DNA of 64,000 nucleotides from Rhizobium croatiense. GTDB taxonomy: Bacteria; Pseudomonadota; Alphaproteobacteria; Rhizobiales; Rhizobiaceae. Shown one piece after another: positions 17,016-26,695 of the stretch (positions are counted from its first letter, which is position 1; each line of letters starts with the position of its first letter). A program made the translations under genes and the position numbers. The notes below the pieces were generated by a model. That model saw only the letters and a list, made by a program, of their open reading frames with translations. It made no database searches and had not been told where the DNA came from. The stretch is taken from NCBI RefSeq assembly GCF_019793465.1, contig NZ_JAILYJ010000007.1, positions 124,001 through 188,000 of the forward strand. The letters are read 5' to 3'.

Positions 17016-17093
17016 AAAAACCGCCCTGCCATCGTAAACTGCCCGCGAAGGTTGAAGTCCAACTTTCGCGGTCAGTTCGGTAAGACAGGGCGG
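17016..17093 (-). terminator. Large three-tier hairpin terminator after hom
   Basis: On the minus strand, arms CCGCCCTG / CAGGGCGG (17086-17093 with 17021-17028) enclose AACTG/CAGTT and a further hairpin CGCGAA-GTTG / CAAC-TTCGCG (17044-17070), followed by TTTTT (17020-17016). The T-tract is on the hom side, so it terminates hom, 25 nt after its stop. Confidence 0.7.
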
Positions 17094-17117
17094 CTCATGT
17101 TCCCGGACGGGAAAGGA

Positions 17118-18443
17118 TCAAGCTTCTTCTTTCGGCCGCTCGATGCGGATGACCTGCGGCTCGCCGAAGAGATAACCTTCCGACTTGATCGAGGCGACGG
17201 CCTTGCGCACCGACTCCTCCATTGTCGCATGGGTAACCAGAATGATCGTCTGGTGATGCGAGGGCGCCAGATGCTGCTTGGAGCGCTGGACGATCGATTC
17301 GAGCGAGATGTGGTTTTCGGCCATGCGGGTTGCGACGCTTGCAAAGACGCCGGTGCGATCGAGCACGGTCAGGCGGATGAAATAGCCACCCTCGTGGCTC
17401 TGCATCTGCGCCTTGCGATAGGGCTCCAGCGCCTTTGCCGGATGGCCGAGCACCGGCACGCGCTGGGCGCCCGGCTGGCTCTTGGCGATATCGGCGATGT
17501 CACCGAGCACCGACGAGGCGGTGGCATTGCCGCCGGCGCCGGGACCGACCATCAGCAACTCGCCAAGCACATCGGATTCGATCGCCACCGCATTGGTGAC
17601 GCCGTCGACCTGGGCAATGACCGAATCGACCGGCACCATGGTCGGGTGGACGCGCTGCTCGATGCCGGTATCGGTGCGCTGGGCAACGCCCAAGAGCTTG
17701 ATGCGATAACCGAGTTCGGCGGCGGCGTGGATATCCTCGATCGAGATGTTGGTGATGCCTTCGAGATAGATGTCGTCGGCCGCGATGCGGTTGCCGAAGG
17801 CGAGCGTCGTCAGGATGGCAAGCTTGTGGGCGGTATCGTTGCCTTCGATATCGAAGGCGGGATCGGCCTCGGCATAACCCAGCCGCTGCGCTTCCTTGAG
17901 GCACTCGGTGAAGGAAAGCCCTTCCTTCTCCATCTTGGTCAGGATGTAATTGCAGGTGCCGTTCATGATGCCGTAGATGCGCGAGACGGCATTGCCCGTC
18001 AGCGATTCGCGCAGCGCCTTGATGACGGGAATGCCGCCGGCGACCGCCGCTTCGAAATTCAGGAGCGAGCCCTTCTCTTCCGCGATCGTCGCAAGCTCGA
18101 CGCCGTGATAGGCAAGCAGCGCCTTGTTGGCTGTCACCACATGGAGACCGCGCTGCAGTGCCGTGCGAACGGAGACGTTGGCCGCCCCCTCGGCGCCGCC
18201 GATCAGCTCGACGAAGACGTCGATGTCGCCCTTCTCGGCAAGTTCTTCCGGCCGGTCGAACCAGGTGACGGCTGAGAGATCGACGCCGCGGTCCCTCGTT
18301 TTGTCACGCGCGGAGACCGCCGTGATGATGATCGGACGCCCGCAGGTGACGGCAAGCTCGTTGCTCTTCTGCTGAATGATGCGGACAAGCGAGGCGCCAA
18401 CGGTGCCCAAGCCCGCAATGCCGATTTTGAGGGCATCTGCCAT
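17118..18443 (-). CDS. hom: Homoserine dehydrogenase
   Basis: 441 residues. NAD(P)-dependent reduction of aspartate semialdehyde to homoserine in the threonine/methionine/isoleucine pathway. Rossmann motif GIAGLGTVGASL at residues 7-18; the catalytic core has ANKALLA, AAVAGGIPVI, GIMNGTCNYIL and EADPAFDIEGNDTAHKLAIL. A C-terminal ACT domain at about 350-430 (RLTVLDRTGVFASVATRMAE) suggests threonine feedback control. It lies 60 nt downstream of an AlaC-like aminotransferase gene, probably one operon ending at the hairpin at 17016-17093. Confidence 0.96.
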   Translation of the reverse strand: MADALKIGIAGLGTVGASLVRIIQQKSNELAVTCGRPIIITAVSARDKTRDRGVDLSAVTWFDRPEELAEKGDIDVFVELIGGAEGAANVSVRTALQRGLHVVTANKALLAYHGVELATIAEEKGSLLNFEAAVAGGIPVIKALRESLTGNAVSRIYGIMNGTCNYILTKMEKEGLSFTECLKEAQRLGYAEADPAFDIEGNDTAHKLAILTTLAFGNRIAADDIYLEGITNISIEDIHAAAELGYRIKLLGVAQRTDTGIEQRVHPTMVPVDSVIAQVDGVTNAVAIESDVLGELLMVGPGAGGNATASSVLGDIADIAKSQPGAQRVPVLGHPAKALEPYRKAQMQSHEGGYFIRLTVLDRTGVFASVATRMAENHISLESIVQRSKQHLAPSHHQTIILVTHATMEESVRKAVASIKSEGYLFGEPQVIRIERPKEEA

Positions 18444-18503
18444 GGATCGATCCTGAAATGTCTGTGTGGCGGCAGCCGCGAAAGCGGCTGCCGAGAGTTG
18501 AGA

Positions 18504-19721
18504 TTAACGGTGTGCGTTCAGCGAAATGACGTTATGCATCGTCTCATCCGCCGTCGACATGAACTTCTTGATGTTGCGCGCAGCCTGACGGATGCGGTGT
18601 TCGTTCTCGACAAGCGCCAGACGGACGTAGTCGTCGCCCATTTCGCCGAAGCCGATGCCCGGGGCAACGGCGACGTCGGCCTTCTCGACCAAGAGCTTGG
18701 AAAATTCCAGCGAACCGAGATGACGGAACTTTTCCGGGATTTTCGCCCAGGCAAACATCGTCGCAGCCGGCGGCGGCACGTCGAAGCCGGCCTTGCCGAA
18801 ACTTTCGACCATGACGTCGCGGCGGCGTTTATAGACGTTGCGGACTTCGGCAATGTCGGAACCATCGCCATTCAGCGCATGGGTCGCGGCGACCTGAATC
18901 GGCGTGAAGGCGCCGTAGTCGAGATAGGATTTGACGCGGGTGAGCGCCGCGATCAGCCGCTCGTTGCCGACGGCAAAGCCCATGCGCCAGCCGGGCATGG
19001 AGAAGGTCTTCGACATCGAGGTGAACTCGACGGTCACATCCATCGCGCCCGGCACTTCGAGAACCGACGGCGGCGGCGCGCCGTCGAAGTAGATCTCCGA
19101 ATAGGCAAGGTCGGAGAGCACGATGATGTCGTGCTTCTTGGCGAAAGCGATGACGTCCTTGTAGAAATCGAGCGTCGCGACGAGGGCGGTCGGGTTCGAG
19201 GGGTAGTTGAGGATCAGCGCCAGGGGTTTCGGGATCGAATGCCGGACGGCGCGCTCGAGCGGCGGGAAAAAGCTCTCATCCGGCTCAACCGACATCGAGC
19301 GGATCACCCCGCCCGCCATCAGGAAGCCGAAGGCGTGGATCGGATAGGTCGGGTTCGGGCAGAGGATGACGTCGCCGGGCGCGGTGATCGCCTGCGCCAT
19401 GTTGGCGAAGCCTTCCTTGGAGCCCAAGGTGGCGACCACCTGCGTATCCGGGTTGAGCTTGACGCCGAAACGGCGGGCATAATAGGCGGCCTGGGCGCGG
19501 CGCAGGCCCGGAATGCCTTTGGAGGAGGAATAACGGTGGGTGCGCGGGTCCTGCACGACCTCGCACAGCTTGTCGACGATCGCCTGGGGGGTGGGAAGGT
19601 CAGGGTTTCCCATGCCGAGATCGATGATATCGGCACCGCCCGCTCGCGCGCTTGCTTTCAAACGGTTGACCTGTTCGAAAACATAAGGCGGCAAACGCCG
19701 GACTTTGTGAAACTCTTCCAT
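18504..19721 (-). CDS. AlaC-like class I aminotransferase
   Basis: 405 residues from ATG 19721 (GGGGA 6 nt upstream); ATG 19733 is possible but lacks a site. PLP enzyme: the Lys is in FTSMSKTFSMPGWRMGF, with DLGMGNPDLPTP, HRYSSSKGIPGLRRA, NYPSNPTA and VALVENEHRIRQA nearby. These blocks match E. coli AlaC (glutamate-pyruvate transaminase) closely. LL-diaminopimelate aminotransferase is the common automatic label for such rhizobial proteins, and the substrate is unproven. Co-oriented with hom 60 nt downstream. Confidence 0.87.
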   Translation of the reverse strand: MEEFHKVRRLPPYVFEQVNRLKASARAGGADIIDLGMGNPDLPTPQAIVDKLCEVVQDPRTHRYSSSKGIPGLRRAQAAYYARRFGVKLNPDTQVVATLGSKEGFANMAQAITAPGDVILCPNPTYPIHAFGFLMAGGVIRSMSVEPDESFFPPLERAVRHSIPKPLALILNYPSNPTALVATLDFYKDVIAFAKKHDIIVLSDLAYSEIYFDGAPPPSVLEVPGAMDVTVEFTSMSKTFSMPGWRMGFAVGNERLIAALTRVKSYLDYGAFTPIQVAATHALNGDGSDIAEVRNVYKRRRDVMVESFGKAGFDVPPPAATMFAWAKIPEKFRHLGSLEFSKLLVEKADVAVAPGIGFGEMGDDYVRLALVENEHRIRQAARNIKKFMSTADETMHNVISLNAHR

Positions 19722-19942
19722 TTCATTCCCCATGGAAAGGCGGCATTTCGGGCCGCGGTCGAAGTTCGTTCCGTCTCCCGGCGGCTGCGACACGAACTTC
19801 AGAATCGCAGCGCCGTATTCATCAGACCCAAGCCGCGCGGCAAATCTTTGACGAAAAGGCCGCGCAAAGCGCATTATCAGGAAAATTGCATCTTCCGATC
19901 CTTGCCGAAGGCTTTGCGTCCAAATTGCCTGAAAGGCAAGGT

Positions 19943-20356
19943 CTATTTGGAGATTTCGGAGAGCGTCTGCTCGCCGTGCTCGGCGGCCAGGCGGCGCATT
20001 TCGGCGACCTTGGCCTGATATTCGGCTTCCGAGATCGTGCCGGCCTTGCGTCGGGCGGCAAGCGCGGTCAGCTGATGCTGCAGTTCGGCCGCCTGCTCGT
20101 CGCTCATCTGGACATTGGCGGCCGTCAGCGGCGCGCCGAAATTCGGATAGCCGTCCGGCGACTTCGCAAGGCCGCCTTCGACCGCCTCGCCCTTGGTGGC
20201 CGGCATGACGACGGCGGTCGGCGCCGCTCGCTTGGCAGCGGCCGCGGCCTTCTCCTCCGCCGTCAGATTGCATCCGGCAAGGGCCATCGCCGCCGCGGCG
20301 CAAATCAATGCGGTGCGGTTGAAGGTTGCGATGCGCCGGATGCCGTTCTTCGTCAT
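19943..20356 (-). CDS. Small lipoprotein with SHOCT-like C-terminus
   Basis: 137 residues. Basic N-terminus, hydrophobic stretch and lipobox ALAGC (Cys about 29). The mature part is Ala-rich; the last 45 residues (ELQHQLTALAARRKAGTISE and on to a helix) resemble the SHOCT short helical motif used for oligomerisation. Function unknown. Divergent from phaC with only 104 nt between the starts, so the promoters share that gap. Confidence 0.76.
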   Translation of the reverse strand: MTKNGIRRIATFNRTALICAAAAMALAGCNLTAEEKAAAAAKRAAPTAVVMPATKGEAVEGGLAKSPDGYPNFGAPLTAANVQMSDEQAAELQHQLTALAARRKAGTISEAEYQAKVAEMRRLAAEHGEQTLSEISK

Positions 20357-20460
20357 GCCTCAAAATCCAGTTCTGACTGCTTCGACTGTTAAATTTGTCG
20401 CAGCCACAAAGCAATAGCACGAGCCGATGCGGGTGGAACTTGTTTTCTCGTTCGGTCACG

Positions 20461-22371
20461 ATGTACAACGAAGAGATAAAAAGGGTGCTGCCGCCGGAGG
20501 AAATGGTGACCGACAGCAAGCAGGAGAGTGGCAGCCAGAAGAATGGCGGCAAGACCGGTTTCGACGCAACCGATCTCGATCCCTATGTGCTGAAGGATCC
20601 CGAGACCATGGCGATGAATTTCGCCCGGGCGCTCGAAAATCTCGGGCAAGCCGCTTCGGCCTGGCTTGCGCCGCGCGAACGCGGCGAGATCAGCGAAACC
20701 GCCATCGATCCGATGGCCGACATGGTCAAGACGCTGTCGAAAGTCAGCGAATACTGGATTTCCGATCCCCGCCGCACCTTCGAGGCGCAGACGCAGCTGA
20801 TGTCCTCGTTCTTCGGCATCTGGATGCGCTCGATGCAGCGCATGCAAAGCATGAGCGGACTGCAGGGCGAGCCCCCGCCGCCCGAGCCCGACACCCGCAA
20901 GGACAAGCGCTTCTCCGACGAGGACTGGGACAAGAATCCGTTCTTCGATTTTCTGCGCCAGGTCTATTTCGTCACGACCGACTGGGTGGAGAAGCTGGTG
21001 TCGGAGACCGACGGCCTTGACGAGCACACCAAGCACAAGGCCGGCTTCTACGTGAAGCAGATCACGGCAGCGCTTTCGCCGAGCAATTTCATCCCCACCA
21101 ATCCGCAGCTCTATCGCGAGACGATCGCCAGCAACGGCGAAAACCTGGTGCGGGGGATGAAGATGCTCGCCGAGGATATCGCCGCCGGCCACGGCGAGCT
21201 TCGCCTTCGCCAGACCGACATGACGAAATTCGCCGTCGGCCGCGATATGGCGCTGACGCCGGGCAAGGTGATCGCCCAGAACGACATCTGCCAGATCATC
21301 CAGTACGAGGCGTCGACCGAGACGGTGCTGAAGCGGCCGCTGCTGATCTGCCCGCCCTGGATCAACAAATTCTATATTCTCGACCTCAATCCGCAGAAAT
21401 CCTTCATCAAATGGTGCGTCGACCAGGGTCAGACCGTCTTCGTCATTTCCTGGGTCAACCCGGATGCGCGCCACGCCGAAAAGGACTGGGCGGCCTATGC
21501 CCGCGAAGGCATCGATTTCGCGCTCGAGATAATCGAGAAGGCGACCGGCGAGAAGGAGGTCAATGCCGTCGGCTACTGCGTCGGCGGCACACTGCTGGCG
21601 GCAACGCTGGCGCTGCACGCCAAGGAAAAGAACAAACGCATCAAGACCGCGACACTCTTCACCACCCAGGTCGACTTCACCCATGCCGGCGACCTGAAGG
21701 TCTTCGTCGACGAGGAGCAGCTTGCCGCGCTCGAAGAGCATATGAAGTCGGCCGGCTATCTCGACGGCTCGAAGATGTCGATGGCCTTCAACATGCTGCG
21801 CGCTTCCGAGCTGATCTGGCCTTATTTCGTCAACAGCTACCTCAAGGGCCAGGAGCCCCTGCCCTTCGACCTGTTGTTCTGGAACGCCGATTCGACCCGC
21901 ATGGCGGCGGCAAATCATGCCTTCTATCTGCGCAACTGCTATCTCCGCAATACGCTGACGCAGAACGAGATGATCCTCGACGGCAAACCCGTGTCGCTGA
22001 AGGACGTGAAGATCCCGATCTATAATCTCGCCACCCGCGAGGACCACATCGCGCCTGCCAAATCCGTCTTCCTCGGCAGCCGGTTCTTCGGCGGCAAGGT
22101 GGAATTCGTCGTCACCGGTTCGGGACATATCGCCGGCGTCGTCAACCCGCCCGACAAGAAGAAATATCAATTCTGGACGGGCGGCCCGGCCAAGGGCGAG
22201 TACGAAACCTGGCTCGAACAGGCGACCGAGACGCCGGGATCGTGGTGGCCGCATTGGCAGGCCTGGATCGAGACGCATGACGGCAGACGCGTTGCGGCGC
22301 GTAAACCCGGCGGCGATGCGCTGAATGCGATCGAGGAAGCGCCGGGAAGTTACGTGATGGAACGCGTCTGA
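20461..22371 (+). CDS. phaC: Class I poly(3-hydroxyalkanoate) synthase PhaC
   Basis: 636 residues from ATG 20461; the frame is open from 20395 but the rhizobial protein begins MYNEEIKRV. Polymerises (R)-3-hydroxybutyryl-CoA into PHB granules, the main carbon store of free-living rhizobia. The lipase-like box GYCVGG is at residues 371-376, with nucleophile Cys373. The catalytic Asp is in the ATREDHIAPAKS segment and the His in VTGSGHIAGVVN. A PhaC N-terminal domain precedes the alpha/beta hydrolase. It is monocistronic; no phaA, phaB or phasin gene is adjacent, and the divergent neighbours are an aminotransferase and a lipoprotein. Confidence 0.97.
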   Translation: MYNEEIKRVLPPEEMVTDSKQESGSQKNGGKTGFDATDLDPYVLKDPETMAMNFARALENLGQAASAWLAPRERGEISETAIDPMADMVKTLSKVSEYWISDPRRTFEAQTQLMSSFFGIWMRSMQRMQSMSGLQGEPPPPEPDTRKDKRFSDEDWDKNPFFDFLRQVYFVTTDWVEKLVSETDGLDEHTKHKAGFYVKQITAALSPSNFIPTNPQLYRETIASNGENLVRGMKMLAEDIAAGHGELRLRQTDMTKFAVGRDMALTPGKVIAQNDICQIIQYEASTETVLKRPLLICPPWINKFYILDLNPQKSFIKWCVDQGQTVFVISWVNPDARHAEKDWAAYAREGIDFALEIIEKATGEKEVNAVGYCVGGTLLAATLALHAKEKNKRIKTATLFTTQVDFTHAGDLKVFVDEEQLAALEEHMKSAGYLDGSKMSMAFNMLRASELIWPYFVNSYLKGQEPLPFDLLFWNADSTRMAAANHAFYLRNCYLRNTLTQNEMILDGKPVSLKDVKIPIYNLATREDHIAPAKSVFLGSRFFGGKVEFVVTGSGHIAGVVNPPDKKKYQFWTGGPAKGEYETWLEQATETPGSWWPHWQAWIETHDGRRVAARKPGGDALNAIEEAPGSYVMERV

Positions 22372-22580
22372 CAAACGCCGGACGCATCTCTTTTTGGGCC
22401 GTCATGAGAAAGTCCGGCGCCGCGTAAACAAATTAGAAACCATAATTCGTCATCCTTGCGAAACAGTCGGATGTCGCAAGCGGTCTAAATTCGGCCCATT
22501 TGCGCCATTACCGGCCCCGGCGAAGTGTAGTCAGTCAGTGCCCGCCGGCCTGCGTAGCGAGTTTGAAAGACGAGTTTGGT

Positions 22581-23924
22581 ATGGCGTTTGCGGTCGGGGC
22601 GTTTGATGGCGTCACCTCTCTTGGCGGATCTGCTGTTCGTTCGCGCAGATCTCGCGGCTTTCTTTACGGCGTCGTCGGCGCAGGATTTCTGACCTCGACA
22701 TGGCTGATCGCGACCTTCGCGACAATGCATTCGATCGGCGCACCCGTTTCCCCGTCCGAGAGCTTCACGCACGTCGCGTCGGCGCCGAAGTCCAAGCCGG
22801 CGACGTCTTACGAACGACTGATCCATGTCGGCAAAGCCGATCGACTGGCCGCCTTCAATGCCAAGCCGGTCGTTGCCCTGACGGCTCATCTCATCCAATC
22901 GCATGCGCAAAAGACGGATGCTGCCGCAGCGGCATCGCTGGCGCTTGCAAAGAATCGTCTTGTCACCCCTGCCGAACCGCCGGTCGCCGTTGCCGCAGCA
23001 ACACCTTCCGACACCGCGAAATTCGTCAAGGACGATATCGTCACGCCGCCGGTCGAGCTCGCCCGCGCGGAGGCGGAAGAGAACGAGGGCGACCGGATCA
23101 TCATTCCTTCCAAGGAAGCCGTCGCAGCCGTCGAACTCCCTGCCCTGCTCGCCGTTGCTGATGCCGGGCCGCAGCAGATTGCGCCAACCCCGGTCGAGCC
23201 GGCCGCACCCGCCCTCAAGACGGCGTCGCTGCCGCAGGAAAAACCTGCGACGGAACAAGTTGTCGAGGCCGAAGAGCAGCAGCCCTTCGATCTCGTGCTG
23301 GCCCCAGATGCCGGTTCCGTGCCGCTGCCGATGGCGCGCCCGGACGGACTGATCGGCAAACCGGCCCCAGGCTCCAAGGAGGCGCAGCGTTCCGCCGAGC
23401 CGGTCCTTGCCTATGCCAAGCCGAACGCGCTGATCGAAGACGATGAGGACGACGCAGTCCCGCGTTACGACAAGCCGGTCTTCTCGCCGAAGCTGCGCGC
23501 AGGCGTCGCTATCTACGATATCGAAAACAGCACCGTCTATCTGCCGAACGGCGAGCGGCTGGAAGCTCATTCCGGCCTCGGCAAGATGCGCGACAATCCG
23601 CGTTACGCCAACAAGAAGATGCGCGGACCGACGCCGCCGCACACCTATGTCCTCACCATGCGCGAGGCCCTGTTCCACGGCGTCGCGGCGATCCGACTGA
23701 CGCCGGTCGAGGGTTCGGATGCCATCTATGACCGGGTCGGCCTGCTCGCCCACACCTACATGCTCGGCAAGAACGGCGATTCCAACGGTTGCGTCTCCTT
23801 CAAGGATTACAAGCGCTTCCTGGCCGCCTACAAGCGCGGCGAGATCAAGCAGCTTGTGGTCGTGCCGCGGCTGAACAACAAGCCGGCTTCGACGCTTGCC
23901 TCGCTGTTTTCATCGCGCAGTTGA
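22581..23924 (+). CDS. DUF2778 (Tlde1-like) membrane-anchored protein
   Basis: 447 residues from ATG 22581; the ribosome-binding site is poor and a TTG at 22563 is an alternative. One membrane segment at about residues 30-48 (VVGAGFLTSTWLIATFATM), then an Ala/Pro-rich spacer of about 220 residues. The C-terminal DUF2778 domain (about 310-435) has GLGKMRDNPRYANKKMRGPT, DRVGLLAHTYML and GDSNGCVSFKDY, with the His and Cys of an L,D-transpeptidase-like site. Family members modify peptidoglycan, and one is a type VI effector. No secretion genes or immunity partner lie here, so a housekeeping wall role is more likely. Confidence 0.82.
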   Translation: MAFAVGAFDGVTSLGGSAVRSRRSRGFLYGVVGAGFLTSTWLIATFATMHSIGAPVSPSESFTHVASAPKSKPATSYERLIHVGKADRLAAFNAKPVVALTAHLIQSHAQKTDAAAAASLALAKNRLVTPAEPPVAVAAATPSDTAKFVKDDIVTPPVELARAEAEENEGDRIIIPSKEAVAAVELPALLAVADAGPQQIAPTPVEPAAPALKTASLPQEKPATEQVVEAEEQQPFDLVLAPDAGSVPLPMARPDGLIGKPAPGSKEAQRSAEPVLAYAKPNALIEDDEDDAVPRYDKPVFSPKLRAGVAIYDIENSTVYLPNGERLEAHSGLGKMRDNPRYANKKMRGPTPPHTYVLTMREALFHGVAAIRLTPVEGSDAIYDRVGLLAHTYMLGKNGDSNGCVSFKDYKRFLAAYKRGEIKQLVVVPRLNNKPASTLASLFSSRS

Positions 23925-23964
23925 TGGATAAGCAGGCAAGCAGCCGATTGCCCGCCCGTAAACG

Positions 23965-25122
23965 CTACTTCAACCAGCCAGCGATTCGCTTCACCGCCTC
24001 GGCGATCTCTGCCTGCGAACCCGCGTAAGACAAACGCAGTGTGCGATGTCCCTCCAGCGGATCGAAGTCCATGCCGGGGGTTGCGGCGACGTTGATTTCG
24101 GAGAGCATCCGCTTGGCAAAGCCCATGCTGTCATTGGTGAAGCGCGAGACATCGAGATAGGCGTAGAAGGCGCCGTCCATTGGCGAAGCCGGTCCGAGGC
24201 CGATCTTCGGCAGGCGATCGAGTAGCAGGTCGCGGTTGGCGGCATAACTTGCTTTGACTTTGTCGAGCTCTTCGGCTGCGCCGAGGGCGGCCGTGGCGGC
24301 GATCTGGGAGAGTTCGGGCGGGGAGATATAGAGGCTCTGCGCCACCCGCTCGATCGGCCGCACCAGGCGCTCGGGCAGCACCATCCAGCCGATTCGCCAG
24401 CCGGTCATGCAATAATATTTGGAGAAGGAGTTGATGACGATCGCCTCGTCGGTCAGTTCCAGCGCGCTCGCCTCCTCGCCGGCAAAGGTCAGCCCGTGGT
24501 AGATTTCATCGGAAATGAAAGCGATGGAATGGGCCGCGCAATAATCCGAAAGCGCCTTCAGCCCCTCGCGGCCGGTCACCGTGCCGGTCGGGTTGGCGGG
24601 GCTTGCAAGCAGCACGCCCTTCAGTCTCACGCCGCTTTCCTTCTGCACCGCCTCGAGGCTCTCGGGGGTGAGCGTGAAGTGGGTCTCGGCCGTTACCGGC
24701 ACCTCGACGACCTTCAGACCCAGCGCGCCGAGAATATTGCGATAGGCGGGATAACCCGGTCTGGCGATCGCCACCGCATCGCCGGTGTCGAAGAGGGAGA
24801 GAAAGGCGAGATTGAAGCCGGCCGAGGAACCTGTGGTGACGGCGATGCGCGCCGGATCGATCTCCAGGCCGTGGCGATCCCGGTAATGCCAGGCAAGCGC
24901 CGATTTCAGCCGCGCCGTTCCCAGCGCGTCGGTATAACCGATCCGGCCTTCGGCGAGGGCTTCGCGGGCTGCTTCGAGCGCCGCCCGTGGCGCCGGATGC
25001 GAAGGCTGGCCGACCGCCATCGAGATGACGGGATGTCCGGCCGCACGCCGCTTCGTCGCCTCCGCCAGCACGTCCATGGCGTGAAAAGGCTCGACTTCGC
25101 TGCGTTTGGATATGGAAAACAA
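23965..25122 (-). CDS. Class I/II PLP-dependent aminotransferase
   Basis: 385 residues. Fold-type I enzyme with VGQPSHPAPRAA, GYTDALGTARLKSA, RPGYPAYRN, ASPANPTGTV and the PLP Lys in NSFSKYYCMTGWRIGW, plus a C-terminal Arg in LRLSYAGS. Substrate unknown; the SKYYCMTGWR form is seen in aspartate/aromatic aminotransferase-like proteins of alphaproteobacteria. Converges on the DUF2778 gene and diverges from the DsbA-like gene across 210 nt. Confidence 0.9.
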   Translation of the reverse strand: MFSISKRSEVEPFHAMDVLAEATKRRAAGHPVISMAVGQPSHPAPRAALEAAREALAEGRIGYTDALGTARLKSALAWHYRDRHGLEIDPARIAVTTGSSAGFNLAFLSLFDTGDAVAIARPGYPAYRNILGALGLKVVEVPVTAETHFTLTPESLEAVQKESGVRLKGVLLASPANPTGTVTGREGLKALSDYCAAHSIAFISDEIYHGLTFAGEEASALELTDEAIVINSFSKYYCMTGWRIGWMVLPERLVRPIERVAQSLYISPPELSQIAATAALGAAEELDKVKASYAANRDLLLDRLPKIGLGPASPMDGAFYAYLDVSRFTNDSMGFAKRMLSEINVAATPGMDFDPLEGHRTLRLSYAGSQAEIAEAVKRIAGWLK

Positions 25123-25332
25123 GATCGTTTCTCGCTCGGCTTCTTCAATGACGGCCCGACAATTGCCGCATTAATCGGCTCATCACAATCCCGCGAGCGT
25201 TACGCGGGGATGAAAAATTCCTGTTTGAGCGGAACCGAACGCCCTCTACCTTGACGCGACGCATTCAAGTCCATTAACCCGGCGACAGTCTTCTCGATAA
25301 GGAGACCACCCATCGCCGTTGACGAGGATATC

Positions 25333-26091
25333 ATGGCCTTCTTCCCGAAAATCTTCACCGCACTGGCGCTTGCCGCATCGATCGCCCTTCCGTTTCCGGC
25401 GGCAGCGCTCGACGACCAGCAGAAGAAGGAGTTCGGCGAGTTCATCAAGCAATATCTGATCGAGAATCCCGAGATCATGCTCGATGTCCAGGAGGCCTTG
25501 CAGAAGAAGCAGGAAGCCCAGCGGCTGGCGAAAGCCAACATGGCGATCGAAGAGAACACGACCGACATCTTCGATTCGAAGAACGACGTCACGCTCGGCA
25601 ATCCGAAGGGCGACGTTACCGTCGTCGAGTTCTTCGATTATAATTGCAGCTACTGCCGTCATGCGCTTCCCGACATGCAGGCGATGCTGAAGAAGGACAA
25701 GAACGTCCGATTCGTGCTGAAGGAATTTCCGATCCTCGGGCCGGATTCGGTCGCCGCCCACAAGGTGGCGGACGCCTTCCGCAAGCTGGCGCCTGAAAAA
25801 TACGCCGATTTCCATGTCGCCCTGCTCAGCAGCGAGGGCCGCGCCTCGGACGAAAGCGCGATCGCGGTTGCCGCCTCGCTCGGCGTCAGCGAAGACAAGA
25901 TCCGCGCCGAGATGGCGAAGAGCCCGAATGACGGCATCGTCCAGGCGACCTACCAGCTCGCCTCCAGCCTCGGCATCAGCGGCACACCCTCCTACGTAAT
26001 CGGCAATGAAATGGTGCCGGGCGCCGTCGGGCTCGACGATCTCGAAGCCAAGGTCAAGAATATGCGTAGCTGCGGCAAGACCGCCTGCTGA
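25333..26091 (+). CDS. DsbA-family periplasmic thiol oxidoreductase
   Basis: 252 residues. A signal peptide ends near PAAAL (about residue 26). The N-terminal helical region (residues 30-75) resembles the oligomerisation arm of ScsC/Com1-type proteins. The thioredoxin domain begins at about 85 with the active site CSYC (Cys105/Cys108) and has the cis-Pro in ISGTPSYVIGN. Forms or isomerises periplasmic disulfides. It lies 147 nt upstream of aroQ and is probably transcribed separately. Confidence 0.9.
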   Translation: MAFFPKIFTALALAASIALPFPAAALDDQQKKEFGEFIKQYLIENPEIMLDVQEALQKKQEAQRLAKANMAIEENTTDIFDSKNDVTLGNPKGDVTVVEFFDYNCSYCRHALPDMQAMLKKDKNVRFVLKEFPILGPDSVAAHKVADAFRKLAPEKYADFHVALLSSEGRASDESAIAVAASLGVSEDKIRAEMAKSPNDGIVQATYQLASSLGISGTPSYVIGNEMVPGAVGLDDLEAKVKNMRSCGKTAC

Positions 26092-26237
26092 GCAAAGCGG
26101 CCATCTCATCGCCAAAATCGAAGCGTTTCAGCCATGTGGACAAATGTGGCGCGATTCCTGCCGGGCAATCCGTAAGGGCTTTCATTCAGCCTTCGCGGAG
26201 TCTATAGGTTGCCGTCGTGCATTTTACGGAACATTCG

Positions 26238-26675
26238 ATGACGCAAACGATTTTTGTCCTGAACGGCCCCAACCTGAACATGCTGGGTAAAAGAGAACCC
26301 GGCATTTATGGCGGCAAGACGTTGAAGGACATCGAGGCGGACTGCAAGGCCGCCGGCCGTGAACTCGGCTTCGATATCGATTTCCGCCAGAGCAATCACG
26401 AAGGTACGCTTGTGGATTGGTTTCACGAGGCCGACGAAAAGGCCGTCGGCGTCGCCATCAATGCAGGCGCATATACGCACACCTCGGTCGCGCTGCATGA
26501 TGCGATCCGCGCTATTTCCATTCCCGTCGTCGAACTCCACATATCCAACGTCCATGCACGGGAAGAATTCCGCCACAAATCGATGATCGCGCCGGCATGC
26601 AAGGGCGTGATCTGCGGTTTCGGGCCTCACAGCTACATCCTGGCGCTGCATGCGCTGAAGAACATCACGGCATAA
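26238..26675 (+). CDS. aroQ: Type II 3-dehydroquinate dehydratase
   Basis: 145 residues from ATG 26238, the normal start (MTQTIFVLNGPNLNMLG). Third step of the shikimate pathway. Active-site features: Asn/Leu of LNGPNLN, Tyr in GIYGG, RQSNHEGTLVD, NAGAYTHTS and HISNVHAREEFRHKS with the catalytic His. Length is typical for the dodecameric type II enzyme. First gene of aroQ-accB-accC-aat, with 20 nt to accB. Confidence 0.97.
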   Translation: MTQTIFVLNGPNLNMLGKREPGIYGGKTLKDIEADCKAAGRELGFDIDFRQSNHEGTLVDWFHEADEKAVGVAINAGAYTHTSVALHDAIRAISIPVVELHISNVHAREEFRHKSMIAPACKGVICGFGPHSYILALHALKNITA

Positions 26676-26695
26676 GAAGAAGACAGGGCAACACC

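Noticed and set aside
20389..22374. 661-codon open frame on the minus strand
   Set aside because: Antisense of phaC; composition is that of reversed codons.
23965..25122. Annotation as a valine-pyruvate or aspartate aminotransferase
   Set aside because: Only the fold-type I motifs are clear; substrate cannot be read from the sequence.
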